A stretch of DNA of 64,000 nt from NCBI RefSeq assembly GCF_003001995.1, contig NZ_PVNB01000010.1, forward strand, positions 1 through 64,000, given 5' to 3'. Within the stretch, counting starts at the first letter, position 1. Each line of letters begins with the position of its first letter. The notes below the pieces were generated by a model. That model was not told the origin of the DNA and did no database searches. It was given only the letters and a program-made list of their open reading frames with translations. The stretch comes from Orenia metallireducens. Lineage in GTDB: Bacteria > Bacillota > Halanaerobiia > Halobacteroidales > Halobacteroidaceae. Shown piece after piece: positions 22,318-32,034 of the stretch. The position numbers and the translations under genes are program-made.

Positions 22318-24075
22318 TTGAAAAAACAACTAGAAAGGAAAGAGATACTTAAGTTATACTTGTGGACATTAAGCTATTTCAAACCAGTTATATTATTAAC
22401 CCTCTTTTATATATTATGTGGAGGGATTATGATTTGGGGAGAATTAATGATTCCACGTCGGATGGGATATGTAATTGATAATGTACTTCCATTAAAAGAG
22501 ATGGTACCTCTAAGAAATCAAATTCTGATTTTATGTGGGATTGTTGTACTGATTTTAATTTTAAAAGCAATCTTCTACTTCTTGGAACAGATTATAGCTA
22601 ATAAAATTACTAAGAATCAACAGACTGATTTAATGGTGAAGTTACAAAAGTTAGGATTTTCTTACTATGAGAAGGTGCCAACAGGACAGATTATATCTTT
22701 ATTTGAGAATGCAGTAAAAGAGACACAGCAGACTTATACCTTCTTATTCCCACAATTTATTTACAATTTAGCCAAGTTTGTAGTACCTTCGATTGTTCTA
22801 ATTTTTGGTGAGCCTATATTTTTTATTGCTGCAATGATTGGAAATATCATTTATGTATTTGTTAATCAATTTGCAAATAAAAAAATACATTATTATTTAG
22901 GTGTTGAAACAAAAGCTGCCCATGCATCACAGCAGTCTTTATATGATGCTATTGTAGCTAAAACTGAATTAAAAGCAATGGGCAGCAAAGACTGGTTTAT
23001 AGAAAAGACGATAGAAGATTTTAATCAATTTAGGATTCCACGAATGTGGTCAGTATTTTGGCGACATTTTCGTTATACAACTGTTGGACTGACATTAACA
23101 ATTTCAATTTTTCTATTTTATTTTTATGGTTTGGATTTAGTAAAAAGTGGTGAGTTATTACTAGGAGAATTTATTGGCTATAGCTTTCTGATGGGACTTG
23201 TATCACGAGGCTTTTCAGTCTTTTTTTATATTATTCCTGCTCAATATCATGCCCTAAATTATGCGAAATATCTACATGACTTTTTAAAGTTAGAGCCAGA
23301 TGTTAGAGAAGATAATAACTGTTTAAAGGTTGAACTTGATCAATTCGATATTGAATTCAAAAATGTCTCCTTTGCTTATAAAGATAGTCAGCCAATTATC
23401 AATAATCTCTCTTTGATAATTCCAGCAGGAAAGAAGACTGCCATTGTAGGAGAAAGTGGTAGTGGGAAGTCCACATTATTAAAGCTGATCGGGCGATTTT
23501 ATGACGTTAATCAGGGTCAAATTTTAATGGGAGGATATGACATTAAAAAGCTTAAATTAGAGCATTTAAGACAGAACTTTGGCTATGTGTTTCAGGATAC
23601 TTATTTATTTAATATGTCCATTAGAGATAATATTAAGTTTGGCAATCCTGATGCAAGCGATGAAGAAGTCATTAAGGCATCCAAACTTGCCAGTGCCCAT
23701 CAGTTTATTATGGAGACAGAAGATGGCTATGATACCATAGTTGGTGAAGGTGGTGTGCGTTTATCTGGTGGTCAAAAACAACGGATTTCAATAGCTAGAA
23801 TGCTGCTTAAAAAACCCCCGATCATTCTATTAGATGAAGCGACATCTGCTCTAGATAATGTCACTGAAGCAGCTGTTAAGCAATCCTTAGAAAAGTTAGC
23901 AGTTAATAAAACAGTTGTTACTGTAGCACATCGACTTTCTACAATTATGGACTATGATTCAATTATAGTGCTTAAAGCAGGCAAAATCGTTGAAGAAGGT
24001 ACATATCAAAGCTTAATGGATCAGAAAGGACTATTTTATCAACTAGTAATTAGAGGTGTTAATGATGAACTCTAG
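22318..24075 (+). CDS. ABC exporter half-transporter 1 (MsbA/LmrA type)
   Basis: This 585-residue protein has an N-terminal transmembrane domain (about six helices, residues ~20-310) fused to a nucleotide-binding domain (NBD). The NBD has Walker A VGESGSGKST, Q-loop VFQDTYLF, signature LSGGQKQR, Walker B IILLDEATSALD and the H-loop AHRLS. The start is TTG 22318 after AAGGAGG. Its 3' end overlaps the second half-transporter, so the two probably form a heterodimer exporting drugs, lipids or peptides. It follows a decayed attC and precedes another, so it was plausibly a two-gene cassette. Whether it exports the graspetide made 5 kb upstream is speculation. Confidence 0.92.
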   Translation: MKKQLERKEILKLYLWTLSYFKPVILLTLFYILCGGIMIWGELMIPRRMGYVIDNVLPLKEMVPLRNQILILCGIVVLILILKAIFYFLEQIIANKITKNQQTDLMVKLQKLGFSYYEKVPTGQIISLFENAVKETQQTYTFLFPQFIYNLAKFVVPSIVLIFGEPIFFIAAMIGNIIYVFVNQFANKKIHYYLGVETKAAHASQQSLYDAIVAKTELKAMGSKDWFIEKTIEDFNQFRIPRMWSVFWRHFRYTTVGLTLTISIFLFYFYGLDLVKSGELLLGEFIGYSFLMGLVSRGFSVFFYIIPAQYHALNYAKYLHDFLKLEPDVREDNNCLKVELDQFDIEFKNVSFAYKDSQPIINNLSLIIPAGKKTAIVGESGSGKSTLLKLIGRFYDVNQGQILMGGYDIKKLKLEHLRQNFGYVFQDTYLFNMSIRDNIKFGNPDASDEEVIKASKLASAHQFIMETEDGYDTIVGEGGVRLSGGQKQRISIARMLLKKPPIILLDEATSALDNVTEAAVKQSLEKLAVNKTVVTVAHRLSTIMDYDSIIVLKAGKIVEEGTYQSLMDQKGLFYQLVIRGVNDEL

Positions 24076-25774
24076 TCTATTATTTATGTTTAAATATATA
24101 AAGCAAAAACGCTGGTTTCTGTTAGGATATTTGGCACTAGTTTTAGAAAGTTTAACACCAATTATTGCAATCTTATTACAACGTGACTTGATCGATAAAG
24201 TTTTTATCGACAAGCAGTATCAGCAATTTCATAGATTAATCGTTCTGTATGCTATTTTCTTCTTTGGACCTAAATTATGGTTTACTGTTAGAAGAGTGAC
24301 TTTTTTCCATATCAGTTATCATCTTCAAATGTCTTTAACCAAGGAGTTCTTGTTAAAAATCTATGATCTACCAGCTGTAATTTTTAATAAGGAGCATGTT
24401 GGCAAACTATTAAACCATATCAGAACTGATATAGCTGAAGCCAGTGATTTAGCTATTAATAAGCTACTGTCAGATTTGGTAAAAAGTATTGTTACTATTC
24501 TATTCTTAGCCTATTTATTAGCACAACTTAGTCTGATAATGTTAGTAGTGGTAATAACAGTAGCAATTATTTATTATCTTTTGCTCAATAAATTTGGTGA
24601 TAAAACTAAAGAATTTTCACAGCGAGTTAAAGAACAAAAAGCTAAAGTTTCTATTACTATTGAAGAAAGTATTTCAGCAGTTAGAGAGATCGTAGCCTAT
24701 AATCGTCAGGATTGGCAGCTTAAGAATTATGAGCAAAAGTTTTCAAACTATTTTAAGGCGATTATCAAGGAGGCATTATTTAAAGTCAAAATATTATTTA
24801 TCAGTGAACCTTTTCTTTATGGAACCAAGCTTGTTGTTATTTTCTTTGGAGCTATGAGTGTGATTTCTAATCAAATTTCACTAGGTGAATTTGTGGTAAG
24901 TTTTACTCTAGTTAATCAATTAGTAACAGAGCTTGGACAAGTATTTGAACAGACTTTAATAGGTAGAAGACTAGTGGCTTCTGTTGAATGTATTCAGTCT
25001 ATAATGGGGCAGGAAAGTACTAAGTTTGGTTTAATTGATTTCAATGGTGAGATTGAGTCAATACAATTTAAAAATGTAACCTTTAGCTATTTGGCTGATT
25101 CTGCTCCTGTACTCAATAATCTATCCATTGATTTTCCAATCGGTAAGAAAATTGCTATTGTTGGTGAAAGTGGTAGTGGGAAGTCAACTATTGCCCAGTT
25201 ATTACTTCGAGTCTATTCACCTAATCAAGGAGAAGTTTGTATTAATGGTCTTCCAGTTACTAGTTATGGCGAGCAATATCCAGATAAAATTTCAGTAGTC
25301 TTTCAACAGCCACATTTTATACCTTCATCAATCAAAGAAAATCTGGTATTTGATCAAAAATATGATCAATTGCAGATTGAAAATGCCTGTACTGAAATGT
25401 TGTGTCATAATTTTATTGTAGGATTTCCAAGTCAATACGAAACTCAAGTTGGTGAGCGTGGAATTAGCTTATCTGGTGGACAGAAGCAAAGACTTGCACT
25501 ATCAAGAGCAATTTTAAAAAATACAGAAGTGCTTATTTTAGATGAAGCAACCTCAGCCTTGGATACTGAAACAGAATTTAAAGTTCAACAGAATCTAGAT
25601 AAATTAAGAAAAGGAAAGACAACAATTATTATAGCTCATAGAATATCAACTATTCAAAATTCAGATCTCATCTATGTTTTAGACAAAGGTAAGGTTGTTG
25701 CCCAAGGTACACATGAAAAGTTAATAAATGAATCTCCTATATATAAGAAGCTATATACTGTTCAACTAAGTTGA
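24062..25774 (+). CDS. ABC exporter half-transporter 2
   Basis: This ~570-residue partner of the preceding gene has the same layout: membrane domain, then NBD with Walker A VGESGSGKST, signature LSGGQKQR, Walker B VLILDEATSALD and AHRIS. The start lies at ATG 24062 or 24065 inside the upstream gene, indicating translational coupling. The Walker B Glu is present in both subunits, so there is no obvious degenerate site. A worn attC begins ~30 nt after the stop. Confidence 0.92.
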   Translation: MMNSSLLFMFKYIKQKRWFLLGYLALVLESLTPIIAILLQRDLIDKVFIDKQYQQFHRLIVLYAIFFFGPKLWFTVRRVTFFHISYHLQMSLTKEFLLKIYDLPAVIFNKEHVGKLLNHIRTDIAEASDLAINKLLSDLVKSIVTILFLAYLLAQLSLIMLVVVITVAIIYYLLLNKFGDKTKEFSQRVKEQKAKVSITIEESISAVREIVAYNRQDWQLKNYEQKFSNYFKAIIKEALFKVKILFISEPFLYGTKLVVIFFGAMSVISNQISLGEFVVSFTLVNQLVTELGQVFEQTLIGRRLVASVECIQSIMGQESTKFGLIDFNGEIESIQFKNVTFSYLADSAPVLNNLSIDFPIGKKIAIVGESGSGKSTIAQLLLRVYSPNQGEVCINGLPVTSYGEQYPDKISVVFQQPHFIPSSIKENLVFDQKYDQLQIENACTEMLCHNFIVGFPSQYETQVGERGISLSGGQKQRLALSRAILKNTEVLILDEATSALDTETEFKVQQNLDKLRKGKTTIIIAHRISTIQNSDLIYVLDKGKVVAQGTHEKLINESPIYKKLYTVQLS

Positions 25775-25800
25775 TCATTTTATAAATTTTATGAGATAGA

Positions 25801-25888
25801 GGATAAAGGAAAGTATAGCTAACTTATGTGAGGTTGTTAGTTTTAATTAGAGGTTGGACGTAGCGAAGTTGCAGAATGCTAGCTGACA
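25801..25888 (+). other. degenerate attC (3' part)
   Basis: CTTATGTGAGGTTGTTAG resembles the conserved centre of the array's attC sites, and TTGGACGTAGCGAAGTTGCAG matches their L' arm GGGACGTCGCGAAGCTGAGG. The R' box has decayed to GCTAGCT before GACAT. The 5' arms are missing. Confidence 0.7.
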
Positions 25889-25931
25889 TGGTCTTATAGC
25901 TATGAAAATAAGGGGAGGGAAAACACTATTT

Positions 25932-26903
25932 ATGATTGATAATGCTGTGTTAAAAGAGGTAGTTGATAAATTTGGTGGAAATTATTCAACTTTAAAATTG
26001 TTAGGTGGTTTTAATGATAGCGTTTATGAGGTAAAAGTCAATAATGAAAGTTTTATAATAAAATTCTTCTTACCTTCTCAGACTAATAAATCTCTAATTA
26101 GAGGAGAGTTAAATTGGATTAATTATTTAGCAGAGAATGGGATGAATGTAGCTAAACCAGTTTTTTCACTTCAAGATAACCTTATTGAGGAAGTTAAAGA
26201 GAACAATACTTTATATTATTATGTTATATTTGAAAAAGTAGGAGGAGACTTTATTGATGAAAAAGATTGGGAAAAAGACTTAATTGTGAAGTGGGGACGT
26301 GCCATGGGCAAAATGCACAATCTAGCCAAGAGTTATGTAGTATCGACTGTAGGTAAAATCAAAGATTGGAAAACAACTGATATTTTAATTAATCCTCCTA
26401 GAGAAGTAAGTGATTCTATTTTAGAAAAGTGGGAGGAGTATGTGGAAAAACTTAAATCTTTTCCTACGTGTAAAGAATGCTATGGAATTATACATAATGA
26501 TTTACATCAGGGAAATCTTTATTTTGATAATGGAAAAGTTCAACTATTTGATTTTGGAGACTGTGAATATAATTGGTTTATTTATGATATTAGTATTTCT
26601 TTATATCATGCAATTCAAGGGATTTCTTTAAATCAGAAAGAAGATAACTTGAACTTTGCTACTAAATTCATGAAAAATTTCATGCAAGGGTATAGACTAG
26701 AAAATAATATAGCTGATAAATGGATTGAGAAAATACCATTTTTCTTAGAGTATAGACAGATATATTCTTATCTATATATATTAAAGCACTTAAATAGATA
26801 TAATGTTGATGAGAGGGTTAAGGAGATATTAGAAGAAATGAAATATCGAATAGAAAATGGTATATCCTATTTACAAGGTTTTGACATCGAGCAGTTTATA
26901 TAA
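25932..26903 (+). CDS. APH/choline kinase-like phosphotransferase
   Basis: This ~323-residue protein-kinase-fold enzyme has the catalytic loop IIHNDLHQGNLYFD (HxDxxxxN) and metal-binding VQLFDFGDCEYNW, characteristic of the aminoglycoside phosphotransferase/homoserine kinase superfamily. The N-terminal KLLGGFNDSVYEV and later FIIKFFLP give the nucleotide-binding lobe. The start is taken at ATG 25932, ~12 nt after GGGGAGGG; the first ATG (25902) lacks a site. It lies between two attC fossils and is therefore probably a former cassette gene. Substrate unknown; antibiotic phosphorylation is possible, and small-metabolite or protein phosphorylation (SrkA-like) equally so. Confidence 0.85.
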   Translation: MIDNAVLKEVVDKFGGNYSTLKLLGGFNDSVYEVKVNNESFIIKFFLPSQTNKSLIRGELNWINYLAENGMNVAKPVFSLQDNLIEEVKENNTLYYYVIFEKVGGDFIDEKDWEKDLIVKWGRAMGKMHNLAKSYVVSTVGKIKDWKTTDILINPPREVSDSILEKWEEYVEKLKSFPTCKECYGIIHNDLHQGNLYFDNGKVQLFDFGDCEYNWFIYDISISLYHAIQGISLNQKEDNLNFATKFMKNFMQGYRLENNIADKWIEKIPFFLEYRQIYSYLYILKHLNRYNVDERVKEILEEMKYRIENGISYLQGFDIEQFI

Positions 26904-26907
26904 TAAT

Positions 26908-26960
26908 GGATTAGCAACATTCTAGTTGAGGTGCATAAATGATAGTTTGGACTAACTTAT
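26908..26960 (+). other. attC fossil (5' half)
   Basis: GGATTAGCAACATTCTAGTT is nearly the same as the L'' arm region of attC 1, and the following GAGGTGCATAAATGATAGTT and ACTTATG match the attC centre. The R' half is gone. It is the last element of the continuous array. Confidence 0.75.
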
Positions 26961-27080
26961 GATATATTTTTACATATTTACTTGAAATAAAGAAGGAAAT
27001 TACTAATTCTATATTAAATATATAGTGTAAGTTCAAAATAAGAAGTGTATAAAAATATGATGGGAGGATTAGTGTAGTAT

Positions 27081-27971
27081 ATGGAGAATAAAGAATTGCG
27101 GGAACAATTTAAAAAGGCATTAGATAGTACAATTGAAAAATTTCAAGATGAAAAGAAGTGTTTAGCAGGATTTCTTATAGGGAGTATGAGTCATGATTTA
27201 ATCTGGGAATGGTCTGATCTTGAAATATTATTAATCTTTGATGAGAGTTATCAGGGTTCTTCCTCTTATCATCTTTTGGAACATAATGTTCATGTAGCAT
27301 TAAATATCAGAACAATTAATGAATTTAAAGAATATCTGGCAAGCACTAATGTTGCTGATTATTGGTTTTGTGCTCTTTCAAAGAGTACTCTTCTTTTTTG
27401 TAAAGACATAACTTTGGAAGAAGACTTTGAAGATATCTTTTATTATGGAGAAAAAGATAGAGAGATTGAGATGCTACTGGGCTTTTCTAATGCTGTATAT
27501 TATTTAAATAAGGCTGAAAAGAATTTTCGGGTGAAAAAGAATAGTGAGAATGCTATTTACTTTATTCCTCAAATAGCAGAGGGGATAGCCTGGTTGGAAG
27601 TTGCTCGAAATCGTTCTATTCCGGAAAGAGAAATTATAGCTCAGGCTCGCAAGATAAATCCTGATATATTTAAGAGAATATATGATCTTCTATTTTATGA
27701 AGAAGTAACAGCAGAACTAATTGACCAGATTCTTAAAGACTGTTATCAGTATCTTAAGGAGAATACAGAAGAGGTATATCGCCCGATAATATCTTATTTA
27801 AACGAACATGGTACATTAAAGGATTTCTCTTTAAAAACAAGAGAACATGGATTTGGGATAAACTATAATTGGTTATATCGAGTGGGTATAGCTGATAGAT
27901 ACATAGAGCCTATAAAGATAAATAATCAAAAAGAAGAGTTCTATCAGATAGGTTATAGATTGAATAAATAA
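27081..27971 (+). CDS. nucleotidyltransferase-fold protein
   Basis: This 296-residue protein has an N-terminal DNA polymerase beta-like nucleotidyltransferase segment: GFLIGSMSHDLIWEWSDLEI (GS motif plus acidic pair, residues ~31-50), followed by VHVALNIRT. A helical C-terminal domain (FSNAVYYLNKAEKNF...) resembles HEPN-like or kanamycin-nucleotidyltransferase C-domains. The ribosome binding site is GGGAGG. It precedes the UvrA paralogue by 51 nt, likely in one transcript. Antibiotic nucleotidylation is possible; substrate unknown. Confidence 0.75.
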   Translation: MENKELREQFKKALDSTIEKFQDEKKCLAGFLIGSMSHDLIWEWSDLEILLIFDESYQGSSSYHLLEHNVHVALNIRTINEFKEYLASTNVADYWFCALSKSTLLFCKDITLEEDFEDIFYYGEKDREIEMLLGFSNAVYYLNKAEKNFRVKKNSENAIYFIPQIAEGIAWLEVARNRSIPEREIIAQARKINPDIFKRIYDLLFYEEVTAELIDQILKDCYQYLKENTEEVYRPIISYLNEHGTLKDFSLKTREHGFGINYNWLYRVGIADRYIEPIKINNQKEEFYQIGYRLNK

Positions 27972-28022
27972 TTTGTTTAGAGATTAGTTTCTTTATTATA
28001 AAATAAGGAAGGTGTTTTTATA

Positions 28023-30881
28023 TTGGAGAACCATATTAAGATAAATGGAGCTCGAGAGCATAATCTTAAAAACATAGATGTTGAAATACCACATGGCAAG
28101 CATACAGTGATAAGTGGTGTCAGTGGTTCGGGAAAATCAACCCTGGCTTATGACATTATATATGCTGCTGGACAAAAACGTCTACTGGATTGTCTTTCCG
28201 AGCAGGTAAAAATGTTTAGCAGTCAGCTTAAACAGCCCGATATTAATTATATTAAAGGACTTACCCCAGTAGTCAGTTTGAAGCAATATAAACCGCGGAA
28301 AAACCCACGAGCAACAATAGGAACTTTATCAGAGCTCAGCACATATCTTCGCTATTTATATTCTCTCATAGGTCATGGTAGCTGTCCTTACTGCAACAAG
28401 AAATTTCCTGTCAGGTCACTAAGCTATCTTATTAAAGAACTACAAAAGCTGCCAGAAATGACTATAGTAGAACTCCAGTTTCCTGTATATAAAAACAAGT
28501 CGAAAAAATATGATCAATTTTTTGCTCAGTTACGTGCTAGGGGTTATAAAAAGATAGAGATAGATGGAGAACGAAAAGATCTGCGTGACTGGATTCAGAT
28601 AGATCAAGATCCAGAATCTATAATGGTAGTTGCCAGTAAAATTCAAATAAAAGAAGAGTTTAATAGAAGTGATATTAAGGCTGTACAAAAGTCCATTGAA
28701 GAGGGACATGGTTTTATTAGGATTGTAATACCAGATCTTGAAGAGCGGAGAAAATGTGAATCGTTTTTCCAGAAACATGGATGTCCAGAACACGGAATCT
28801 TTGTTGCTGATATCTTACCTTCATTTTTCTCCTTCAATGATTTGAATAGTGCATGTGATGAATGTAATGGAACAGGGATAACCAAGACTGCCTATCCTAC
28901 TATGGTGGTGAAAGATAAAAAGAAAAGTCTTAAGGATGGAGCTTTATTTCCCGACTTTTGTAACAAAAGACAGGCATTTAAATATCTGCGTATGTATAGT
29001 CTAGCTAAACATTATGGTTTTTCTTTTGAGAAACCATTTGACGCCTTACCTGATTATGCCAAAGATTTAATCTTTTATGGAACAAAGAAGGAGACCTTTC
29101 CACTCTTGAGACCTGATGACTATACTAAGGAGCTACCTCGATATATTGCACAGCTAGGTGAACAAGTAGAGTTTGAGGGGATAATAAATCAGATAAATCG
29201 AGAATATCAAGAGAGTAAGGGCAGAGAACTGAAAAACTGGGAAAAAGATTTTTATGATAGGTTTATGGTTAATGAAAGATGTCAATCCTGTCATGGGACA
29301 AGGTTAAAGCCACAGAGACAATACATACATATAAATGACTATAGTTATTACCAGCTGGGGAATATGGAACTTAAGGATTTAAAGAATTTTATTGAAGATA
29401 TAGAAATCCCAGTAGAGAAGGAAGAGGCTCTTCTACCAGTAATAGATGAGGTGAGATCAAGACTGAATTCTTTAGTAGAGATTGGTCTGGATTATATTAG
29501 TTTAAATAGAAGAGCAGATACACTTTCAGGTGGAGAATATCAGAGGGTGCGTATGGCAGGACAGATAGACTCTGATCTGATGGGACTAACTTATATAATT
29601 GATGAACCTACTGTTGGTTTACATGGTACAGATAATGAAAAGGTAATTAATTTATTGGAAAAAATGTGTGCACAGGGTAATACTGTTATTACCATAGAGC
29701 ACGACCTGGATATAATTAAAAGGGCGGATTATCTTATTGAAATGGGTCCTGCTGCAGGTGTGAATGGCGGTCAAATAATAAGTAGTGGAACAGTTGAAGA
29801 GGTTATCAAAAACGATAAATCGGTGATAGCTACTTTCTTAAATTCAGAAGATAATAGTATAGATGATAAAAAGTTTTCTTTTGAGAAAAATAATTCTATT
29901 AGGATAGTTTGTGCCAAAGAAAATAATCTCAAGAATATAGATGTGTCCATACCTTTAAACAGTCTGGTCTGTTTAACTGGCATTTCAGGGTCAGGTAAGA
30001 GTTCATTAGGGATAGAAATTCTGTATAAGGCCCTTTGGTCTAAGTTACATGATCCTAGAGTTATACCAGGTAAACATAAACATATTGAAGGTCTGGAAAA
30101 GATAAAGGATGTTTACTGTATTGATCAGTCATCAGTAGGGAACTCTCCAAGATCTACACCAGCTACTTATATTGGTATATTTGATCGAATAAGGGATATT
30201 TTTGCTGCTACAGATGATGCCATAAAGTATAATCTCGACCATAAATCATATTACTCTTTTAACTCCAAGGGGGGATGTCCATCATGTAAGGGGATGGGAT
30301 ATCTTGATTCCCATATTCATTACTTAGGAGATTTACAGACAACTTGCCCTGAATGTAAAGGTAATCAATATAGTGAAGAAGTTCTGGAGGTTTTTTATAA
30401 GGGTAAGAATATTAAGCAGGTTCTTGAACTTGATTTCGCAGAAGCACTTTCGTTCTTTGAGGATAATGAGTATATACATCATAAGATAAGTTATGTTTGT
30501 GATCTTGGTCTTGGATATATGAAACTAGGTCAACCAACCAATACCATATCTGGGGGAGAGGCACATAGGCTATGTCTGGCTAAAGAGATAGGTAAGGTAC
30601 GCGGGACTAAAAATATGCTATATATTATGGATGAGCCAACGACAGGTTTACATTCCAAAGATATAAAAAGGTTAATCAAAGCTATTCGATCCCTGATAAG
30701 AAATGGAAATTCTGTATTAGTTATAGAGCATAATACTGATGTAATCAAAGATGCAGATTACATTATTGATATGGGACCAGGAGCTGGAAAGCATGGAGGA
30801 GAGGTGGTAGTTGCTGGAACTCTTCATGATATAATAGCTTGTCCTGAATCTAAGACCGGTCAGTATATAATAACAACATAA
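28023..30881 (+). CDS. UvrA paralogue (excinuclease-type ABC ATPase)
   Basis: This 952-residue protein with TTG start after AAGGAAGGTG has two ABC ATPase modules with Walker [11 protein letters not shown] and [10 protein letters not shown], signatures LSGGEYQR and ISGGEAHR, and Walker [13 protein letters not shown] and [12 protein letters not shown]. Zinc-binding pairs are [28 protein letters not shown] and CPECKGNQ. The insertion between modules is reduced compared with the housekeeping UvrA, which is the pattern of UvrA-like resistance or specialised repair proteins. It is unlikely to be the housekeeping copy because no uvrB or uvrC is adjacent. The role is probably defence against DNA-binding drugs, by inference. 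Confidence 0.85.
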   Translation: MENHIKINGAREHNLKNIDVEIPHGKHTVISGVSGSGKSTLAYDIIYAAGQKRLLDCLSEQVKMFSSQLKQPDINYIKGLTPVVSLKQYKPRKNPRATIGTLSELSTYLRYLYSLIGHGSCPYCNKKFPVRSLSYLIKELQKLPEMTIVELQFPVYKNKSKKYDQFFAQLRARGYKKIEIDGERKDLRDWIQIDQDPESIMVVASKIQIKEEFNRSDIKAVQKSIEEGHGFIRIVIPDLEERRKCESFFQKHGCPEHGIFVADILPSFFSFNDLNSACDECNGTGITKTAYPTMVVKDKKKSLKDGALFPDFCNKRQAFKYLRMYSLAKHYGFSFEKPFDALPDYAKDLIFYGTKKETFPLLRPDDYTKELPRYIAQLGEQVEFEGIINQINREYQESKGRELKNWEKDFYDRFMVNERCQSCHGTRLKPQRQYIHINDYSYYQLGNMELKDLKNFIEDIEIPVEKEEALLPVIDEVRSRLNSLVEIGLDYISLNRRADTLSGGEYQRVRMAGQIDSDLMGLTYIIDEPTVGLHGTDNEKVINLLEKMCAQGNTVITIEHDLDIIKRADYLIEMGPAAGVNGGQIISSGTVEEVIKNDKSVIATFLNSEDNSIDDKKFSFEKNNSIRIVCAKENNLKNIDVSIPLNSLVCLTGISGSGKSSLGIEILYKALWSKLHDPRVIPGKHKHIEGLEKIKDVYCIDQSSVGNSPRSTPATYIGIFDRIRDIFAATDDAIKYNLDHKSYYSFNSKGGCPSCKGMGYLDSHIHYLGDLQTTCPECKGNQYSEEVLEVFYKGKNIKQVLELDFAEALSFFEDNEYIHHKISYVCDLGLGYMKLGQPTNTISGGEAHRLCLAKEIGKVRGTKNMLYIMDEPTTGLHSKDIKRLIKAIRSLIRNGNSVLVIEHNTDVIKDADYIIDMGPGAGKHGGEVVVAGTLHDIIACPESKTGQYIITT

Positions 30882-31008
30882 ATCGATGAAGTAATAACTG
30901 GTTTAAGGGGACTGTTTAAAAAGATACTTAGATAAAATGTATTTATTGATTATAATAGTGAGACAAAAAATTAAGTATTTTCTATGATTATCATTACATA
31001 TACTTAAC

Positions 31009-31046
31009 AAGAAGACTAATTGTTTTTCGATTGGTCTTCTTTTTTA
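31009..31046 (+). terminator. Rho-independent terminator after the uvrA-like gene
   Basis: AAGAAGACTAAT (31009-31020) pairs with ATTGGTCTTCTT (31030-31041), followed by a T-run. The 5' gap from the uvrA stop (30882-31008) has no ORF. Confidence 0.85.
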
Positions 31047-31175
31047 TGTTATAAAAGTAATAAAATACAAAATATTTAACACAACATTAATATAAAATAT
31101 TAAGTTTTGAAGATTTATAGCAATCAATCTAGAATTTATAGTATTAAACATGATTTATTAATTTCACTTTGTATT

Positions 31176-31484
31176 ATGCCTTCGTTAGTAGATGTGGCTG
31201 ATTGTTATCATACCAAAATAATTACTACTTCTGAAAAAGCAAAGATGCCAGGGGCAGAACATATTGAATTTTGTCCATAGCAGGCAGATGAAATTGCTAG
31301 AGAAATTATTAAAACAGCTATTGAAAATTATCCTGTTAGAGTAAAAGATAGGATTAAGGTATCTGACGAAAAAATGGATGGGATTGTAGGCTGTAATAAT
31401 CCTAAATTAGAGCAAGATAAAGCTCATATTGAAGTTGCTAAAGAATGCACTTATAAAAAAACTGCTAAAACATTATTTAAATAA
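31176..31484 (+). pseudogene. cooS: remnant of carbon monoxide dehydrogenase catalytic subunit (cooS)
   Basis: The frame from 31176 reads ...DVADCYHTKIITTSEKAK then PGAEHIEFCP, stop TAG 31278-31280, then QADEIAREIIKTAIENYP and on to TAA 31482. This matches a stretch in the C-terminal part of the Ni-CODH subunit (T.FITTS.KAKIPGA.HIEF and IAKEIV..AIENYP). Only ~100 residues of ~640 remain, with an internal stop. It is joined directly to a cooC remnant, so a deletion removed most of the CODH locus. Confidence 0.75.
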
Positions 31485-31842
31485 GTCTGAGTATACTCTG
31501 ATTATGGATATGGAAGCTGGAATTGAGCATTTAGGTAGAGGAACTACAGAAAATATAGATGTCTTAATCGCGGTTGTAGAACCTAATTTGCGTTCAGTAG
31601 AGACAGTAGAACGAATAAATAGATTAGCTCAGGATATAGGGATTAAAAATAATGTAGCTGTATTAAATAAGGTTAAAAGTCTAAGAGAGAAACAAATTAT
31701 TGAGGAGAAATTAAGTGTCCCTCTTATTTATACTATTCCCTATAGTGATGGTGTTGGTGAAGCAGATATTAAAGGGACTTCTGCCTATGATGAAGATGAA
31801 GAATTAATGAAGATGATGCTAGAATTAAAGAAAAAATTATAA
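31429..31842 (+). pseudogene. cooC: C-terminal remnant of CooC-type nickel-insertion ATPase
   Basis: The ~125 residues after YTLIMDMEAGIEHLGRGTT match the second half of CooC (MinD-like ATPase that matures Ni-CODH), including the IDVLIAVVEPNLRSVETVER and VAVLNKVKS segments. The N-terminal P-loop is absent because the sequence upstream is the cooS remnant in another frame. Without a Walker A it cannot bind ATP as CooC does. There is no ribosome binding site at the nominal ATG. Confidence 0.82.
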
Positions 31843-32034
31843 GTATAATAAGTATAAGTTGTTGGAATTGATATCTTATAAATTAGCTAATAAGGCTTAT
31901 ATTTATCATAGATCTGATCCGATATTTAGTTTCTTTTTAGTATTAAAAAGTAAATATGAAGGGCTTTATAGCTAAATGATGAAAATAATTATAGTAGTAT
32001 ATTTAATTTTTTATCAGTGCCAGGAGGTCTAATA

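Noticed and set aside
22318-25774. Heterodimeric ABC exporter as part of the graspetide pathway
   Set aside because: It is 5 kb away, separated by the Fic and Rpn cassettes, two attC sites and an IS110 remnant. Nothing in the sequence links them.
28530-28885. Reverse-strand ORFs within the uvrA-like gene
   Set aside because: They are shadows of the coding frame with no ribosome binding sites or family resemblance.
28023-30881. Housekeeping uvrA
   Set aside because: There is no uvrB neighbour and the central insertion region is reduced, so a paralogue is more likely.
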